Shown here: positions 26,341-34,788 of the stretch, in pieces | Position numbering within the stretch: the first letter of the stretch is position 1 | Layout of the letters: every line of letters starts with the position of its first letter | Assembly: GCF_051233685.1 (NCBI RefSeq) | Contig: NZ_JBAMMY010000297.1 | Coordinates: 1-64,000, forward strand | DNA: 64,000 nucleotides | Reading direction: 5' to 3' | Source of the DNA: RPRI01 sp051233685 | GTDB lineage: Bacteria > Desulfobacterota > Desulfobacteria > Desulfobacterales > RPRI01 | Notes under the pieces: model-generated | Databases searched by the model: none | Seen by the model: only the letters and a program-made list of their open reading frames with translations | Told to the model about the DNA's origin: nothing | Made by a program: the position numbers and the translations under genes

Positions 26341-27249
26341 ATGAAGGCTCCGGAACCGCTTGTAAGCATTTTATTGTGTGCATTTAATGAAGAAAAATAT
26401 ATCGAAGTTTGCATACAAAGCTGTCTAGACCAAACTTGGCCTAATATTGAGGTAGTATTATTTAACGATGGGTCGAAAGATGCAACTTTTGACATAGTTA
26501 GAAAAAACTACTGTGATAATGCCAAAGTAAAAATTCTTTCTTCTCCTGATAATGTAGGTAAAGTCATCGGATTTAACAATTGTTACGCCACATGTTCGGG
26601 GGAATATATTCATCTTATGGGCGGTGATGATGTAATGCTTCCACAATGCATCGAAAAATGCATCAATAAATCAAGAGAAATTCCGTCCGAGGTACTGTAT
26701 CATGGGCTTGAAATGGTCGATGAACGGCTGATAACAATTAAAAGAAATTATCTAAACCCGAAGTTCGCTACCATAGCGCCAGTTAAGGCTATTGTGGAAA
26801 TGGCGTCGGTAGCTTCCGGCTCATGGTTCATCCACAGAAGTATTGCAAATAAGATATTCCCGATTCCACTTGAAGTTCCATATGAGGATGTATGGATGAG
26901 TGCCAACATAAAGAACGACGCTCACAGAATAGGTGTTTTAAAAGAGGATCTGATTCTATATCGGCAGCATAATCAAAGCACTTTTTCAGTTGTTGATACA
27001 TCATTCGCAAAAGTAAAATTTAGACACAAAAGGAACTTGCAATATTTGAACTATATCGTATCGGAAAACATATTTGATCTCAAAGAAAATGACTATGAGA
27101 AGCTGAGAAAAAAAATTGAGCAGCATGAAGCAATTATTGCCTGCAATAATTATAAAGAGGTTGTTTTCGCTGATTTACCATGGCGCATGAAAAGCAGAAT
27201 TATTCTCAGAGCTTTATATTATACGATCAGATTGGCTTTAAAAAGGTAG
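26341..27249 (+). CDS. Glycosyltransferase family 2
   Basis: A GT-A inverting transferase with the nucleotide-binding start PLVSILLCAFNEEKYIEVCI, NDGSKDATFDIV, and the metal-binding HLMGGDDVMLPQC. The carboxylate YEDVWMSANI is near residue 182. Acts on the cytoplasmic face on lipid-linked repeat units. Lies 13 bases before the beta-helix gene. Confidence 0.88.
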   Translation: MKAPEPLVSILLCAFNEEKYIEVCIQSCLDQTWPNIEVVLFNDGSKDATFDIVRKNYCDNAKVKILSSPDNVGKVIGFNNCYATCSGEYIHLMGGDDVMLPQCIEKCINKSREIPSEVLYHGLEMVDERLITIKRNYLNPKFATIAPVKAIVEMASVASGSWFIHRSIANKIFPIPLEVPYEDVWMSANIKNDAHRIGVLKEDLILYRQHNQSTFSVVDTSFAKVKFRHKRNLQYLNYIVSENIFDLKENDYEKLRKKIEQHEAIIACNNYKEVVFADLPWRMKSRIILRALYYTIRLALKR

Positions 27250-27262
27250 AGAAGTATATAAA

Positions 27263-29440
27263 ATGTTCAGATATAAATGTCTAGTATTGTATTTTATATT
27301 TTTCATGGCTTGTCCGCACCTTGTGTATTCACAAGGAGAGATTCAGATCAATCCTTTGATCCGTATGTTCTATGTATCAAATATGGGCAACGATCAGTGG
27401 ACTGGAAGCTTGCCTGCGCCAAATTCACGCGGAGATGACGGACCATTTGCAACCCTTGAGCATGCCAGGGATGTCATTCGACGGCTCAGGCAAATTAGCC
27501 CCGACAATCAATTCACGGTTTTAGTGCGCGGTGGTGTTTATAGGCTTAACGAAACATTAACTTTCGGTCCGGAAGATTCTGGTACAGAGTCAAATCCTCT
27601 TATAATAAGAGCCTATGACAAAGAGAAGCCAATTCTGAGCGGCTCAAGACCAGTTACAAATTTTGTGACCCACAACGGTAAGATTTTTAGAGCTGATCTA
27701 AAAGGCACATCCGTTGAACCATATGTTTTCCGACAGCTATTTGCTGGAGGAAAAAGACAGACACTTGCACGGTTTCCTAACTACGATACACGCGATCCCA
27801 TTGGCAGTGGTTTCCTATATGTTGCAGATTCAATCGGCGGGGACAGCAAGACAAAATTTAAATACAGTACGGGTTCTGTACATAGTTGGGCGGAACCCAG
27901 CAATGCAGAAATTGTTATTTATCCGGGACCTAATTATTGGAACAATATCATCCCTATTGCCGGAATTGAAAGAGACCAGAAAATTATCACCCTTGCTGGA
28001 AATACATCATATTCCATCGCGACAGGCGACAGATATTTCATTCAGAATTTGTTGGAAGAACTTGATTCGCCAGGCGAATGGTACTTTGACCGCATGGGAA
28101 AAATTCTCTATTACTGGCCAGCAGATGATAGGTCTCTTGGGACAGTAACTATTCCTGTCCTCAAATCCATACTTGAAATAAAAGGTAAAAAGTACGGGAA
28201 TAAATACTACGGTGCTACATCATATATCCGAATCGAGGGCTTCACTTTCGAGGGATGTGAAAGTAGTGTCATCGTGATCAACGGGGCAAAAAAAATAGTT
28301 ATCGCCGGCAGTTCGATATACAATGCCGGTCGCCATGGTATTGAGATTCAAGATGGTTTTAAAAATTCAGCAGTTGGGAATGACATTTATGATGTCGGAG
28401 GTGTCGGTATAAAGGTTACTGGGGGTGATCAAAAAACCCTCACCCCTGGAAACAATCGTGCTGAGAACAATTATATTCACCACGTAGGTGTGTTTGACAA
28501 AAATAGTAGAGGTATCGAATGCAGAGGAGTTGGGAATGTAATAGCACATAACTTGATTAGCTCGACACCGCGCATTGGGATTTTGTTTGATGGCAATGAT
28601 CACTTGATTGAGTATAATCATGTTTGCCATGTAAATCAGGAAACTCAGGACAGTGGTGCTATCTACAGCGGAGCTCGCGACTGGACTAAACGGGGCAATA
28701 TCGTACGTTTTAACTATATCCATGACAGTGGCGGTTATGGACGAAATAGTGCGCAAGAGCCTTGGCAGAGTCCATTTTATACTTGGGGCATATACCTTGA
28801 TGACTGGTCAAGCGGAACAGAGGTTTACGGCAACATAATTGCCGATACCACTCGTGGTGCAATATTTATTCACGGCGGTAGGGATAATATAGTTGAAAAC
28901 AATATCATTATTGACGGCGGTACTTCAGGACAGATGGTATATTCCGCATGGCGTCCCGATAGCCCTACCGCACAGAAATTTCTTCCTTTGATGTTTTCCA
29001 AGGTACAGGAAATCGGATATACAAAGTATCCTCTATTATCAACTATTACAGATATGGCTACAGGTGCCAAAATGTCAGGCAATCGTTTTGTGCGTAATAT
29101 TATTTACTATAAGGATAAAAAAGCGCCTCTTTATGGGATTTATAATGATATAGATCTTGAAACGACGGTTTCAGATCACAATGTGATGTACCATGAAGAA
29201 CTGCCTTTACTTGTTCCATTTATGAAAGTACCTGCAAACCTGCAATGGAGCGTATGGCAAGATAAAGGATTTGATCAACATAGTATTATTGCCGATCCGC
29301 TGCTTACTGATCCAATAAATGGCGATTATACTCTTTTCCCGGATTCCCCAGCTTTAAAAATTGGCATTAAACCAATCCCCTTCGAAAAAATAGGTCTTTA
29401 CAAAGATCCGATGCGTGCAAGCGAGCCTATTAAAAAGTAA
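27263..29440 (+). CDS. Secreted right-handed parallel beta-helix protein
   Basis: 725 residues with a signal peptide ending near HLVYSQGEI. The start of the mature part (YVSNMGNDQWTGSLPAPN, then GPFATLEHARDVI) is the usual entry strand of pectate-lyase-like beta-helix proteins. The middle is a series of Asn-rich coils (VENNIIIDGGTSG, VEYNHVCH-like). Such proteins include lyases, epimerases and glycosidases; here it may trim or modify the exopolysaccharide. No catalytic residues can be assigned with confidence. Confidence 0.75.
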   Translation: MFRYKCLVLYFIFFMACPHLVYSQGEIQINPLIRMFYVSNMGNDQWTGSLPAPNSRGDDGPFATLEHARDVIRRLRQISPDNQFTVLVRGGVYRLNETLTFGPEDSGTESNPLIIRAYDKEKPILSGSRPVTNFVTHNGKIFRADLKGTSVEPYVFRQLFAGGKRQTLARFPNYDTRDPIGSGFLYVADSIGGDSKTKFKYSTGSVHSWAEPSNAEIVIYPGPNYWNNIIPIAGIERDQKIITLAGNTSYSIATGDRYFIQNLLEELDSPGEWYFDRMGKILYYWPADDRSLGTVTIPVLKSILEIKGKKYGNKYYGATSYIRIEGFTFEGCESSVIVINGAKKIVIAGSSIYNAGRHGIEIQDGFKNSAVGNDIYDVGGVGIKVTGGDQKTLTPGNNRAENNYIHHVGVFDKNSRGIECRGVGNVIAHNLISSTPRIGILFDGNDHLIEYNHVCHVNQETQDSGAIYSGARDWTKRGNIVRFNYIHDSGGYGRNSAQEPWQSPFYTWGIYLDDWSSGTEVYGNIIADTTRGAIFIHGGRDNIVENNIIIDGGTSGQMVYSAWRPDSPTAQKFLPLMFSKVQEIGYTKYPLLSTITDMATGAKMSGNRFVRNIIYYKDKKAPLYGIYNDIDLETTVSDHNVMYHEELPLLVPFMKVPANLQWSVWQDKGFDQHSIIADPLLTDPINGDYTLFPDSPALKIGIKPIPFEKIGLYKDPMRASEPIKK

Positions 29441-29451
29441 TTTACCTTAGA

Positions 29452-30228
29452 ATGTACAGCACTTTTCAAAACGAAAATATTTTTGGCTTCTTCATAAGCG
29501 GAAGAGGCGTTCGAGGCAATGTTGACCTATCCCTTAAACTGATAGGTTCCGGCAAAAAGGGTTCGTACATGGCTTGTGCCAATCCACACTCTCTTGTTGT
29601 TGCATCATGTGATTCTATATTCGATAATGCACTGAAAAACGCGGATATTCTTTTGCCCGATGGTACAGGGATAGTACTTGCTGCTAAAATTCTAAACGTT
29701 CCAATTCATGAACGAGTTGCGGGTTCCGAGTTTTTTAATGCATTTTCTGAAAATGTTTCAAAAAATGGAGGATCTAAGTACTTTTTTCTGGGCTCAAGCA
29801 AACAGGTTCTTGATTTAATCGTGACCCGGTTAAATAGTGAATATCCAAATATAACAGTATGCGGAACCTATTCCCCACCATTCAAAGAAGTCTTTTCCGA
29901 CTTTGAAAACATTCGTATGATCGAGGCAATCAATCAGGCTTCTCCTGATGTCTTGTGGGTTGGCATGACTGCTCCCAAGCAGGAAAAATGGATATACCAG
30001 AATAAGGATAAACTTGAAGTGTCATTTATTGGCGCTATTGGTGCTGTATTCGATTTCTATGCTGGTACGAAAAAGCGTTCATCACCCTTCTGGCAGAAAG
30101 TTGGTTTGGAATGGCTACCCAGGTTTTTAAAGGAACCGAAAAGACTTTGGGAAAGAAACATGAGATCAACGCCAATTTTCTTAAGCTGGGTATTAAAAGA
30201 AAAAATAAGACAATTATGGAAGCTTTAG
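29452..30228 (+). CDS. WecG/TagA/CpsF-family glycosyltransferase (GT26)
   Basis: 258 residues. Family motifs are in order: YMACANPHSLVVAS near 43-56, LLPDGTGIVLAAKIL near 75-90, YFFLGSSKQVLDLIV, and VLWVGMTAPKQEKWIYQN near 167-184. GT26 enzymes add a second sugar (for example ManNAcA or ManNAc) to the lipid-linked first residue, consistent with the WecA-like enzyme upstream. Located directly before the exosortase. Confidence 0.88.
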   Translation: MYSTFQNENIFGFFISGRGVRGNVDLSLKLIGSGKKGSYMACANPHSLVVASCDSIFDNALKNADILLPDGTGIVLAAKILNVPIHERVAGSEFFNAFSENVSKNGGSKYFFLGSSKQVLDLIVTRLNSEYPNITVCGTYSPPFKEVFSDFENIRMIEAINQASPDVLWVGMTAPKQEKWIYQNKDKLEVSFIGAIGAVFDFYAGTKKRSSPFWQKVGLEWLPRFLKEPKRLWERNMRSTPIFLSWVLKEKIRQLWKL

Positions 30229-30254
30229 TTATAAATAGATAGTAGGAAATAGTA

Positions 30255-31331
30255 ATGATATTGATATCTTTGGTAAGATCACATCTGATCAAAGCCGGAA
30301 TATATGTATTGGCCTTGATTCTTGCATATTACTCTGTGCTTGAAAAATTGGTTTTTATTGACTGGGCCAGAGCGGATTATTCCCACTGCTATCTCATTCC
30401 TTTTGTTGTGATTTATCTTATTTGGGAAAAGCGGGACGCGCTGCTTGCAATTCCTTCAAAGACTTCATGGGTGGGTATATTACCTTTCTCTTTGGGTCTT
30501 ATCTTTTTTTGGATAGGAGAACTTGGAGGAGAGTTATTCAGCCTTTATATTTCCATGTGGTTTGTCCTTGTCGGATTGATCTGGCTCCATCTTGGCTGGG
30601 ATAAAATCAAGGCTTTGGCCTTTCCTCTTTTCATGATATTGACTATGTTCCCGTTTCCCTATTTTATCAATAACAAGATACTGTTAAATCTCAAACTAAT
30701 CTCTTCGCAACTAGGTGTAAAGCTGCTTCAGCTTTACGGAATGTCTGTTTACAGAGAGGGAAATATCATCGACCTTGGGTTTACAAAATTACAGGTAGTG
30801 GATGCGTGCAGCGGATTAAGGTTTGTGTTTCCGATCATGGTTTTAAGCCTGCTTCTGGCATATTGGTTCAAAGCGCATTGGTGGAAGAAGATTATTCTTT
30901 TTCTCTCATCCGTTCCTATGGCAGTATTTGCCAACAGTTTCAGGATTGCGGCCACAGGAATTCTTTACAGCATGTTTGGCGCTAAAGTTGCGGAAGGTTT
31001 TTTCCATGGATTTTCCGCATGGATTATCTTTATGCTTACAATTCCGGTTCTTCTTCTTGAAATGTGGTTATTAAGGCTGATTCCGCCAAAATATGAAGGT
31101 CTCAAGGCCAGGAATATAAGGTATAAGGTTCAAGGTTCAAGGAACAAGGTTAATGAAAGAGAAGAAGAGATAGTAGATTGTAATTCGCAGTTAATGGGTA
31201 AAAGGTCGATATTTTCTCCTGTGTTTATGACAACAGTAGTAATTTTATTGCTGACCTTTGGAGTATCTCATATGGTCAACTTCCGTGAAAAGATTCCTGT
31301 AAAAAAAATCATTCAGCGAATTTCCGCTTAG
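30255..31331 (+). CDS. Exosortase (XrtA/XrtD-like), split from its EpsI domain
   Basis: An inner-membrane Cys transpeptidase-like protease that processes PEP-CTERM proteins. Eight or so membrane segments carry the catalytic triad: Cys185 in VVDACSGLRFVFP, Arg230 in ANSFRIAATGIL and His251 in FFHGFSAWIIFM. DYSHCYLIPFVVIYLIWEKR near 41-60 is also family-typical. After the core, a hydrophilic linker encoded partly by a dispersed repeat leads to one more membrane segment and then IPVKKIIQRISA-stop. An A8 run at 31,301-31,308 precedes the stop; with seven A, the frame would continue into EpsI as one protein of about 530 residues. The window carries two plausible PEP-CTERM substrates. Confidence 0.9.
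   Translation: MILISLVRSHLIKAGIYVLALILAYYSVLEKLVFIDWARADYSHCYLIPFVVIYLIWEKRDALLAIPSKTSWVGILPFSLGLIFFWIGELGGELFSLYISMWFVLVGLIWLHLGWDKIKALAFPLFMILTMFPFPYFINNKILLNLKLISSQLGVKLLQLYGMSVYREGNIIDLGFTKLQVVDACSGLRFVFPIMVLSLLLAYWFKAHWWKKIILFLSSVPMAVFANSFRIAATGILYSMFGAKVAEGFFHGFSAWIIFMLTIPVLLLEMWLLRLIPPKYEGLKARNIRYKVQGSRNKVNEREEEIVDCNSQLMGKRSIFSPVFMTTVVILLLTFGVSHMVNFREKIPVKKIIQRISA
31117..31155 (+). repeat. AAGGTTC repeat inside the exosortase coding sequence
   Basis: AAGGTATAAGGTTCAAGGTT and the bases after it match the AAGGT(T/G)-type repeats found in intergenic regions at 34.7, 40.4 and 43.8 kb. Here it is translated in frame as YKVQGSRNKVN between the exosortase core and the last membrane segment. 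Confidence 0.65.
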
Positions 31332-31362
31332 CATTGGAGAATGGACGGGAGCACGGCAGTCT

Positions 31363-31848
31363 ATGGAACAGAAAATCATCGATGAATTGGATTTAAGCGA
31401 ATATATTATTGCTAAGTTCAGAAATCCGAAAAACCGGGAGGTCAATTTCTATGTTGCCTATTATGAAAGCCAGCTCGCAGGAGAAGCAATTCACTCGCCG
31501 GAATCCTGTCTCCCGGCCAGCGGCTGGAATTCCATACAGGAAGGTACAACCGGCATTTTGATAGATGATACAAAAACAATAAAAATCAACCGTAGTTTTA
31601 TTGAAAAAGGTGGCGACAGGGAGCTTGTGTATTTCTGGTTTCCTCAACGGGGACGCATCCTGACCAATATCTATCAGATAAAATTATATGGTTTTTGGGA
31701 TGCTTTAACAAAGAGGCGAACCGATGGGGCATTGGTTCGCTTAATCACTACAGTATACACTGATGAAGAGATAAAAGATGCAGATATAAGGCTTCAGCGG
31801 TTTGCTAAAGAGATTGTGCCCGTTTTAAATCAGTTCCTGCCGAACTGA
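31363..31848 (+). CDS. EpsI-type protein (DUF3485), probably the severed half of an exosortase-EpsI fusion
   Basis: The conserved EpsI core follows the ATG: MEQKIIDELDLSEYIIAKF, then YYESQLAGEAIHSPESCLPA, then VYFWFPQRGRILTNIYQIK and GALVRLITTVYTDEEI. The typical EpsI start FPLSIGEWTGARQS is encoded just upstream of this ATG, in the same frame but behind the exosortase stop. That places the true domain start near 31,325, and indicates loss of the fusion frame by one base. The ATG lacks a clear ribosome site. EpsI proteins assist exosortase-dependent EPS systems; the exact function is unknown. Confidence 0.8.
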   Translation: MEQKIIDELDLSEYIIAKFRNPKNREVNFYVAYYESQLAGEAIHSPESCLPASGWNSIQEGTTGILIDDTKTIKINRSFIEKGGDRELVYFWFPQRGRILTNIYQIKLYGFWDALTKRRTDGALVRLITTVYTDEEIKDADIRLQRFAKEIVPVLNQFLPN

Positions 31849-31875
31849 TTGGTTTTAATAAATCATTGCTATAAT

Positions 31876-32493
31876 ATGTACAAAATAAAAAAAAATGGTT
31901 TTATATTATATTTACTATTTTTTTTATTGTTATTGGCCTATTTATTCTTCATGCGAAATTACCTGTTTTATACCAAACTGCCGGTTCAGCCGGCAGATGT
32001 AGCGGTTGTTTTATATGGAGATGAAGCGGAGAACAGGGAAAACGAAGCTGTAAGGCTTATAAAAAACAAACTGGCATCAAATATTTATTATCCTTTGTAT
32101 AACCGCAGCTATTCGGTATCATCAAATAACAAGATAGAAGAAAAATCGGATACTTTGCTAAGCATAGCGGGTTTTAACTATTTAAGAAAAGATCAGGCTA
32201 TAAAGCATTATGAGAATACGCATATTGAATTGCTGGTGGCAAAAGACTATATTAGAAGAAATCATTTCAAAAAAATCATCTTTGTAAGCTCCTCCTATCA
32301 TATGAGAAGAATTAAGCTGATTTCTGAAGAGTTATTTGATGAGAATGTTGAGCTTTATTATTCTTCACCCGAACAATACATAAAAGGCTTAGGCTGGTTA
32401 ATAAACCGGCGGGAAATTAAATTTGTATTTTCGGAATATGCAAAAATTGCCTGGTTTTTATTTTACCGGTCCTTTATGCCCATTCCGATATAG
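31876..32493 (+). CDS. DUF218 (YdcF/SanA-like) membrane protein, second copy
   Basis: About 205 residues with an N-terminal membrane segment and periplasmic domain. It shares with the gene at 10,351 the pattern ENTHIELLVAKDYI, IIFVSSSYHMRRIKLI and EYAKIAWFLFY. The frame extends to a TTG at 31,849, but ATG 31,876 is preferred; no strong ribosome site is seen. It ends the + strand exopolysaccharide block. Confidence 0.65.
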   Translation: MYKIKKNGFILYLLFFLLLLAYLFFMRNYLFYTKLPVQPADVAVVLYGDEAENRENEAVRLIKNKLASNIYYPLYNRSYSVSSNNKIEEKSDTLLSIAGFNYLRKDQAIKHYENTHIELLVAKDYIRRNHFKKIIFVSSSYHMRRIKLISEELFDENVELYYSSPEQYIKGLGWLINRREIKFVFSEYAKIAWFLFYRSFMPIPI

Positions 32494-32593
32494 CCGCAAA
32501 AATCCATAATAAGAAAAAGCATACCAATCCGGATTTTATAGAAAAAAACAAAAAAAAATAACTGGCAAGGGGTTCAAAGGTGTAAAAAACGGC

Positions 32594-32823
32594 TCACGGC
32601 TCTTTTCTTACGATTCTGAATCTATCGAAATCTTTGTCGTAACTGTAAAGGATATTTTGTTTATCACTCTCGAGGCAGGCAACTATATAGCAATCAACAA
32701 TTTCTATATTGTTCTCCACCCAAAAGATGAGCATCCGTTCGACAATTTTTTTATCTTTTATAGTTATGCCCTTAAATTTAATTAGTGCAAGAAGGGATTC
32801 CGATATGGATTCTTTTGGGACCT
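32594..32823 (-). pseudogene. C-terminal relic of a PIN-domain toxin
   Basis: Reading the minus strand from 32,823, the frame gives PKESISESLLALIKFKG, then VENNIEIVDCYIVACLESDK, then ILYSYDKDFDRFRIVRKEP-stop, matching the C-terminal half of a VapC toxin. The N-terminal half with its first Asp is missing. It is out of frame with, and overlapped by, the end of the AbrB-type antitoxin gene, so a deletion has joined the two. Confidence 0.75.
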
Positions 32824-33084
32824 TGTAGAATTAAACCCTTCTTTAGTCGCTTGAAGAATATCTTTTTTGGACAAATCATCTTGTATTTTTTTATGCATTG
32901 AAAAAATGCCGAATAATTTTTCAGCCATGGACTCCCTTGTGTGGGGTTTTAAAACCGGCTTCATTAAAATTCCTTCGGCGGAAAGAACAAGATCAACCGG
33001 GTCTCCGATCTGAATATTGTATTTTTTCCGTAGTTCAGCCGGAATTACAACCTGGACTTTCGGAAAAACTTTTCCTTTTGTCAC
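32782..33084 (-). CDS. AbrB/MazE-type antitoxin (orphan, altered C-terminus)
   Basis: GTG start; the swapped-hairpin AbrB domain is clear: KVQVVIPAELRKKYNIQIGD followed by PVDLVLSAEGILMKPVL. The helical part ends at about ATKEGFN; the last 16 or so residues are encoded by the relic toxin gene in another frame and are probably artefactual. The partner toxin is truncated, so this may now act only as an orphan regulator. Confidence 0.7.
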   Translation of the reverse strand: MTKGKVFPKVQVVIPAELRKKYNIQIGDPVDLVLSAEGILMKPVLKPHTRESMAEKLFGIFSMHKKIQDDLSKKDILQATKEGFNSTRSQKNPYRNPFLH

Positions 33085-33240
33085 GCTATATCTGTTATAG
33101 GATAAGCGAAGTAAAATAAAACAGTTACCTTTAAAACGTTCTGGCCGGTTTTCCGGTTCTTGTCTTTTTCTTTCTTGTTTCAGTATATGGTATTCTGTGT
33201 TCCAGCGAAAATATTGCTATGCCGTCCATCTATGTATTCT

Positions 33241-33462
33241 TTATTCCAAAGACAGGGATAGCTATAATGTAACTATAAGCAGGCTGCACTTGGCTCTTAA
33301 TGCAATAAAAAAGACAATACTCATTATCTTTTTATAAGAACGATAACGACTGTCAGGCCAAATGAAGATATTAAGGAAGTCGAAAAACGATTAGATCAGT
33401 TTGTTCGTGAAATGATGATAACATCGCTGGATTTTATCGAAAAAAAGAAAGTTAAAAACTAA
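33241..33462 (+). pseudogene. Degenerate EpsI-like relic
   Basis: Bases 33,241-33,311 read YSKDRDSYNVTISRLHLALN and, after a one-base shift in an A6 run, KDNTHYLFIRTITTVRPNED followed by IKEVEKRLDQFVREMM, ending at TAA 33,460. The second part aligns by eye with the EpsI C-terminus at 31,726-31,840 (ALVRLITTVYTDEEI and on). The upstream half of the domain is unrecognisable. The GspC-like gene follows six bases later. Confidence 0.5.
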
Positions 33463-33468
33463 CAATTT

Positions 33469-34119
33469 ATGCGATTTTTTAAATATATTATCAGAAGCGT
33501 AAATCTTCTAAATATCATCCTCATTATTACAGTTATTTTTTTTGCAAGGTATGCTGTTCTGCCTGTATTAAATAAAAACATTAAAAATAACTTTCCGGAA
33601 ATTAGTAATATATCATTAGCAGCAGCAGAGGAAGAAAAACCGGCCGGTCAGCCTGTTTCCTCTCTTTCGGAATTTGTGATAGTAGCCGAACATAATCTTT
33701 TCCATCAGGACAGAGTTATTCCGGTTGAAAAGATTACAGCTGATCCTGTTCCAACGCCCGAGATTATACTATATGGAACGCTTATTATGGATAATGAGAG
33801 CTATGCATACATAGAAGATAAAAAATCACCATATACAACACCCGGAAGAGGCAAAAGGCAATTGGTCTTTAAAAAGGGAAGTAAAATAGGTGGCTACACA
33901 CTTACAGATATAAAAAGTAATAAGATTGAGCTGGTCAAAGGAGAAGATAAAATGACAGTAAATATTATGGATTTTGAAAAGCCAAAAACAAGAGATATAT
34001 CAGCATCATCTATTGTTAGTGCTTCAAATAATGCGGTAAACAAAAAATCTGCAATCTCTCGTATACCGCCTCAAATAAAAGCAAAAATAAAACAAATGAA
34101 GAGAAATAATACAAACTGA
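33469..34119 (+). CDS. GspC-like single-pass periplasmic protein
   Basis: 216 residues with an N-terminal membrane anchor (LLNIILIITVIFFARYAVLP) and a periplasmic homology-region-like domain: EHNLFHQDRVIPVEK, then EIILYGTLIMDNESYAYIED, then FKKGSKIGGYTLTDIKSN. This is the arrangement of type II secretion protein C (HR domain), without a PDZ domain. The C-terminus is basic. There are no other type II secretion genes nearby, so its partner is unknown. Confidence 0.6.
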   Translation: MRFFKYIIRSVNLLNIILIITVIFFARYAVLPVLNKNIKNNFPEISNISLAAAEEEKPAGQPVSSLSEFVIVAEHNLFHQDRVIPVEKITADPVPTPEIILYGTLIMDNESYAYIEDKKSPYTTPGRGKRQLVFKKGSKIGGYTLTDIKSNKIELVKGEDKMTVNIMDFEKPKTRDISASSIVSASNNAVNKKSAISRIPPQIKAKIKQMKRNNTN

Positions 34120-34402
34120 TTTTTTCCCTGAATTTTATATTTCTATAAAGCAAATGGATGACATATTGTCGATAAAATATTAATTGAAATAAAATAAATC
34201 GCTAATAATAATCTAACTTGCCCATCCTAAGCTTTGAAGCGAAATTAGTGTTAATGTGCCGCTTGTGATTTGTTCTTAATAAATCAAAAGACAATTCCGA
34301 TTATGGCATCTCGTGCCGGATATTCCTGTGTAATCCTGCTGCAATGTTTGTCGGGTTACCCGAAGGGGCAGCAGCAGAATAGATTCAAACTGTGGAGGTA
34401 AG
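34120..34402. other. Gene-free stretch upstream of the small protein gene
   Basis: No gene is supported. It contains one copy of a motif (34,192-34,220) shared with two other promoter regions and a small hairpin TCGGGTTACCCGA at about 34,350. Confidence 0.4.
34192..34220 (+). promoter_or_regulatory. Shared upstream motif, copy A
   Basis: AAATAAATCGCTAATAATAA followed by TCTAACTTG resembles motif copies B (38,055) and C (41,611), each upstream of a lipoprotein-like or small secreted protein gene. This copy is 183 bases before the TTG at 34,403 and the most diverged. Confidence 0.35.
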
Positions 34403-34672
34403 TTGGCAACAGGTGAAGATAAAGAGCTCGGTATTGGGGTTGATAAAGATATGAGCAATATCGAATTTGATGAGATGATCATGGAAAAGAGTCTAACAGA
34501 GAAAAATATAGCTGTTGACAAAAAACAAATCCGGAATAAAGAACGACTCCTTAAACTGTCGGAGGTCATGGAAGAAATGGCAAAGAATAAATTCACTGGC
34601 TATATAAGAGTGAATTACAGCCAGGGTATAGTCAGCAGAATAGAAAAATTTGAGGAAATATTGAAAAAATAG
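34403..34672 (+). CDS. Small hypothetical protein (YezD/DUF2292-like tail)
   Basis: 89 residues starting at TTG behind a very strong GGAGGT site. The sequence is acidic then basic, with no signal peptide. The C-terminal FTGYIRVNYSQGIVSRIEKF loosely resembles the YezD/DUF2292 pattern (a short strand-turn-strand with GIVSRIE). No function can be assigned. Confidence 0.45.
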   Translation: MATGEDKELGIGVDKDMSNIEFDEMIMEKSLTEKNIAVDKKQIRNKERLLKLSEVMEEMAKNKFTGYIRVNYSQGIVSRIEKFEEILKK

Positions 34673-34755
34673 GAACAAGGTGAAAGGTTCAAGGTGAAAG
34701 GTTCAAGGTGAAAGGTTCAAGGTGAAAGGTTCAAGGTGAAAGGGAAAGGGCTAAA
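34673..34755 (+). repeat. Tandem 14-base repeat array
   Basis: Five near-perfect copies of TTCAAGGTGAAAGG lie directly after the small protein gene, a dense example of the AAGGT(T/G) repeat family dispersed through the window. Confidence 0.85.
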
Positions 34756-34788
34756 TGTTCACAGTCAGCTGAAAACAGTTAACAATCA

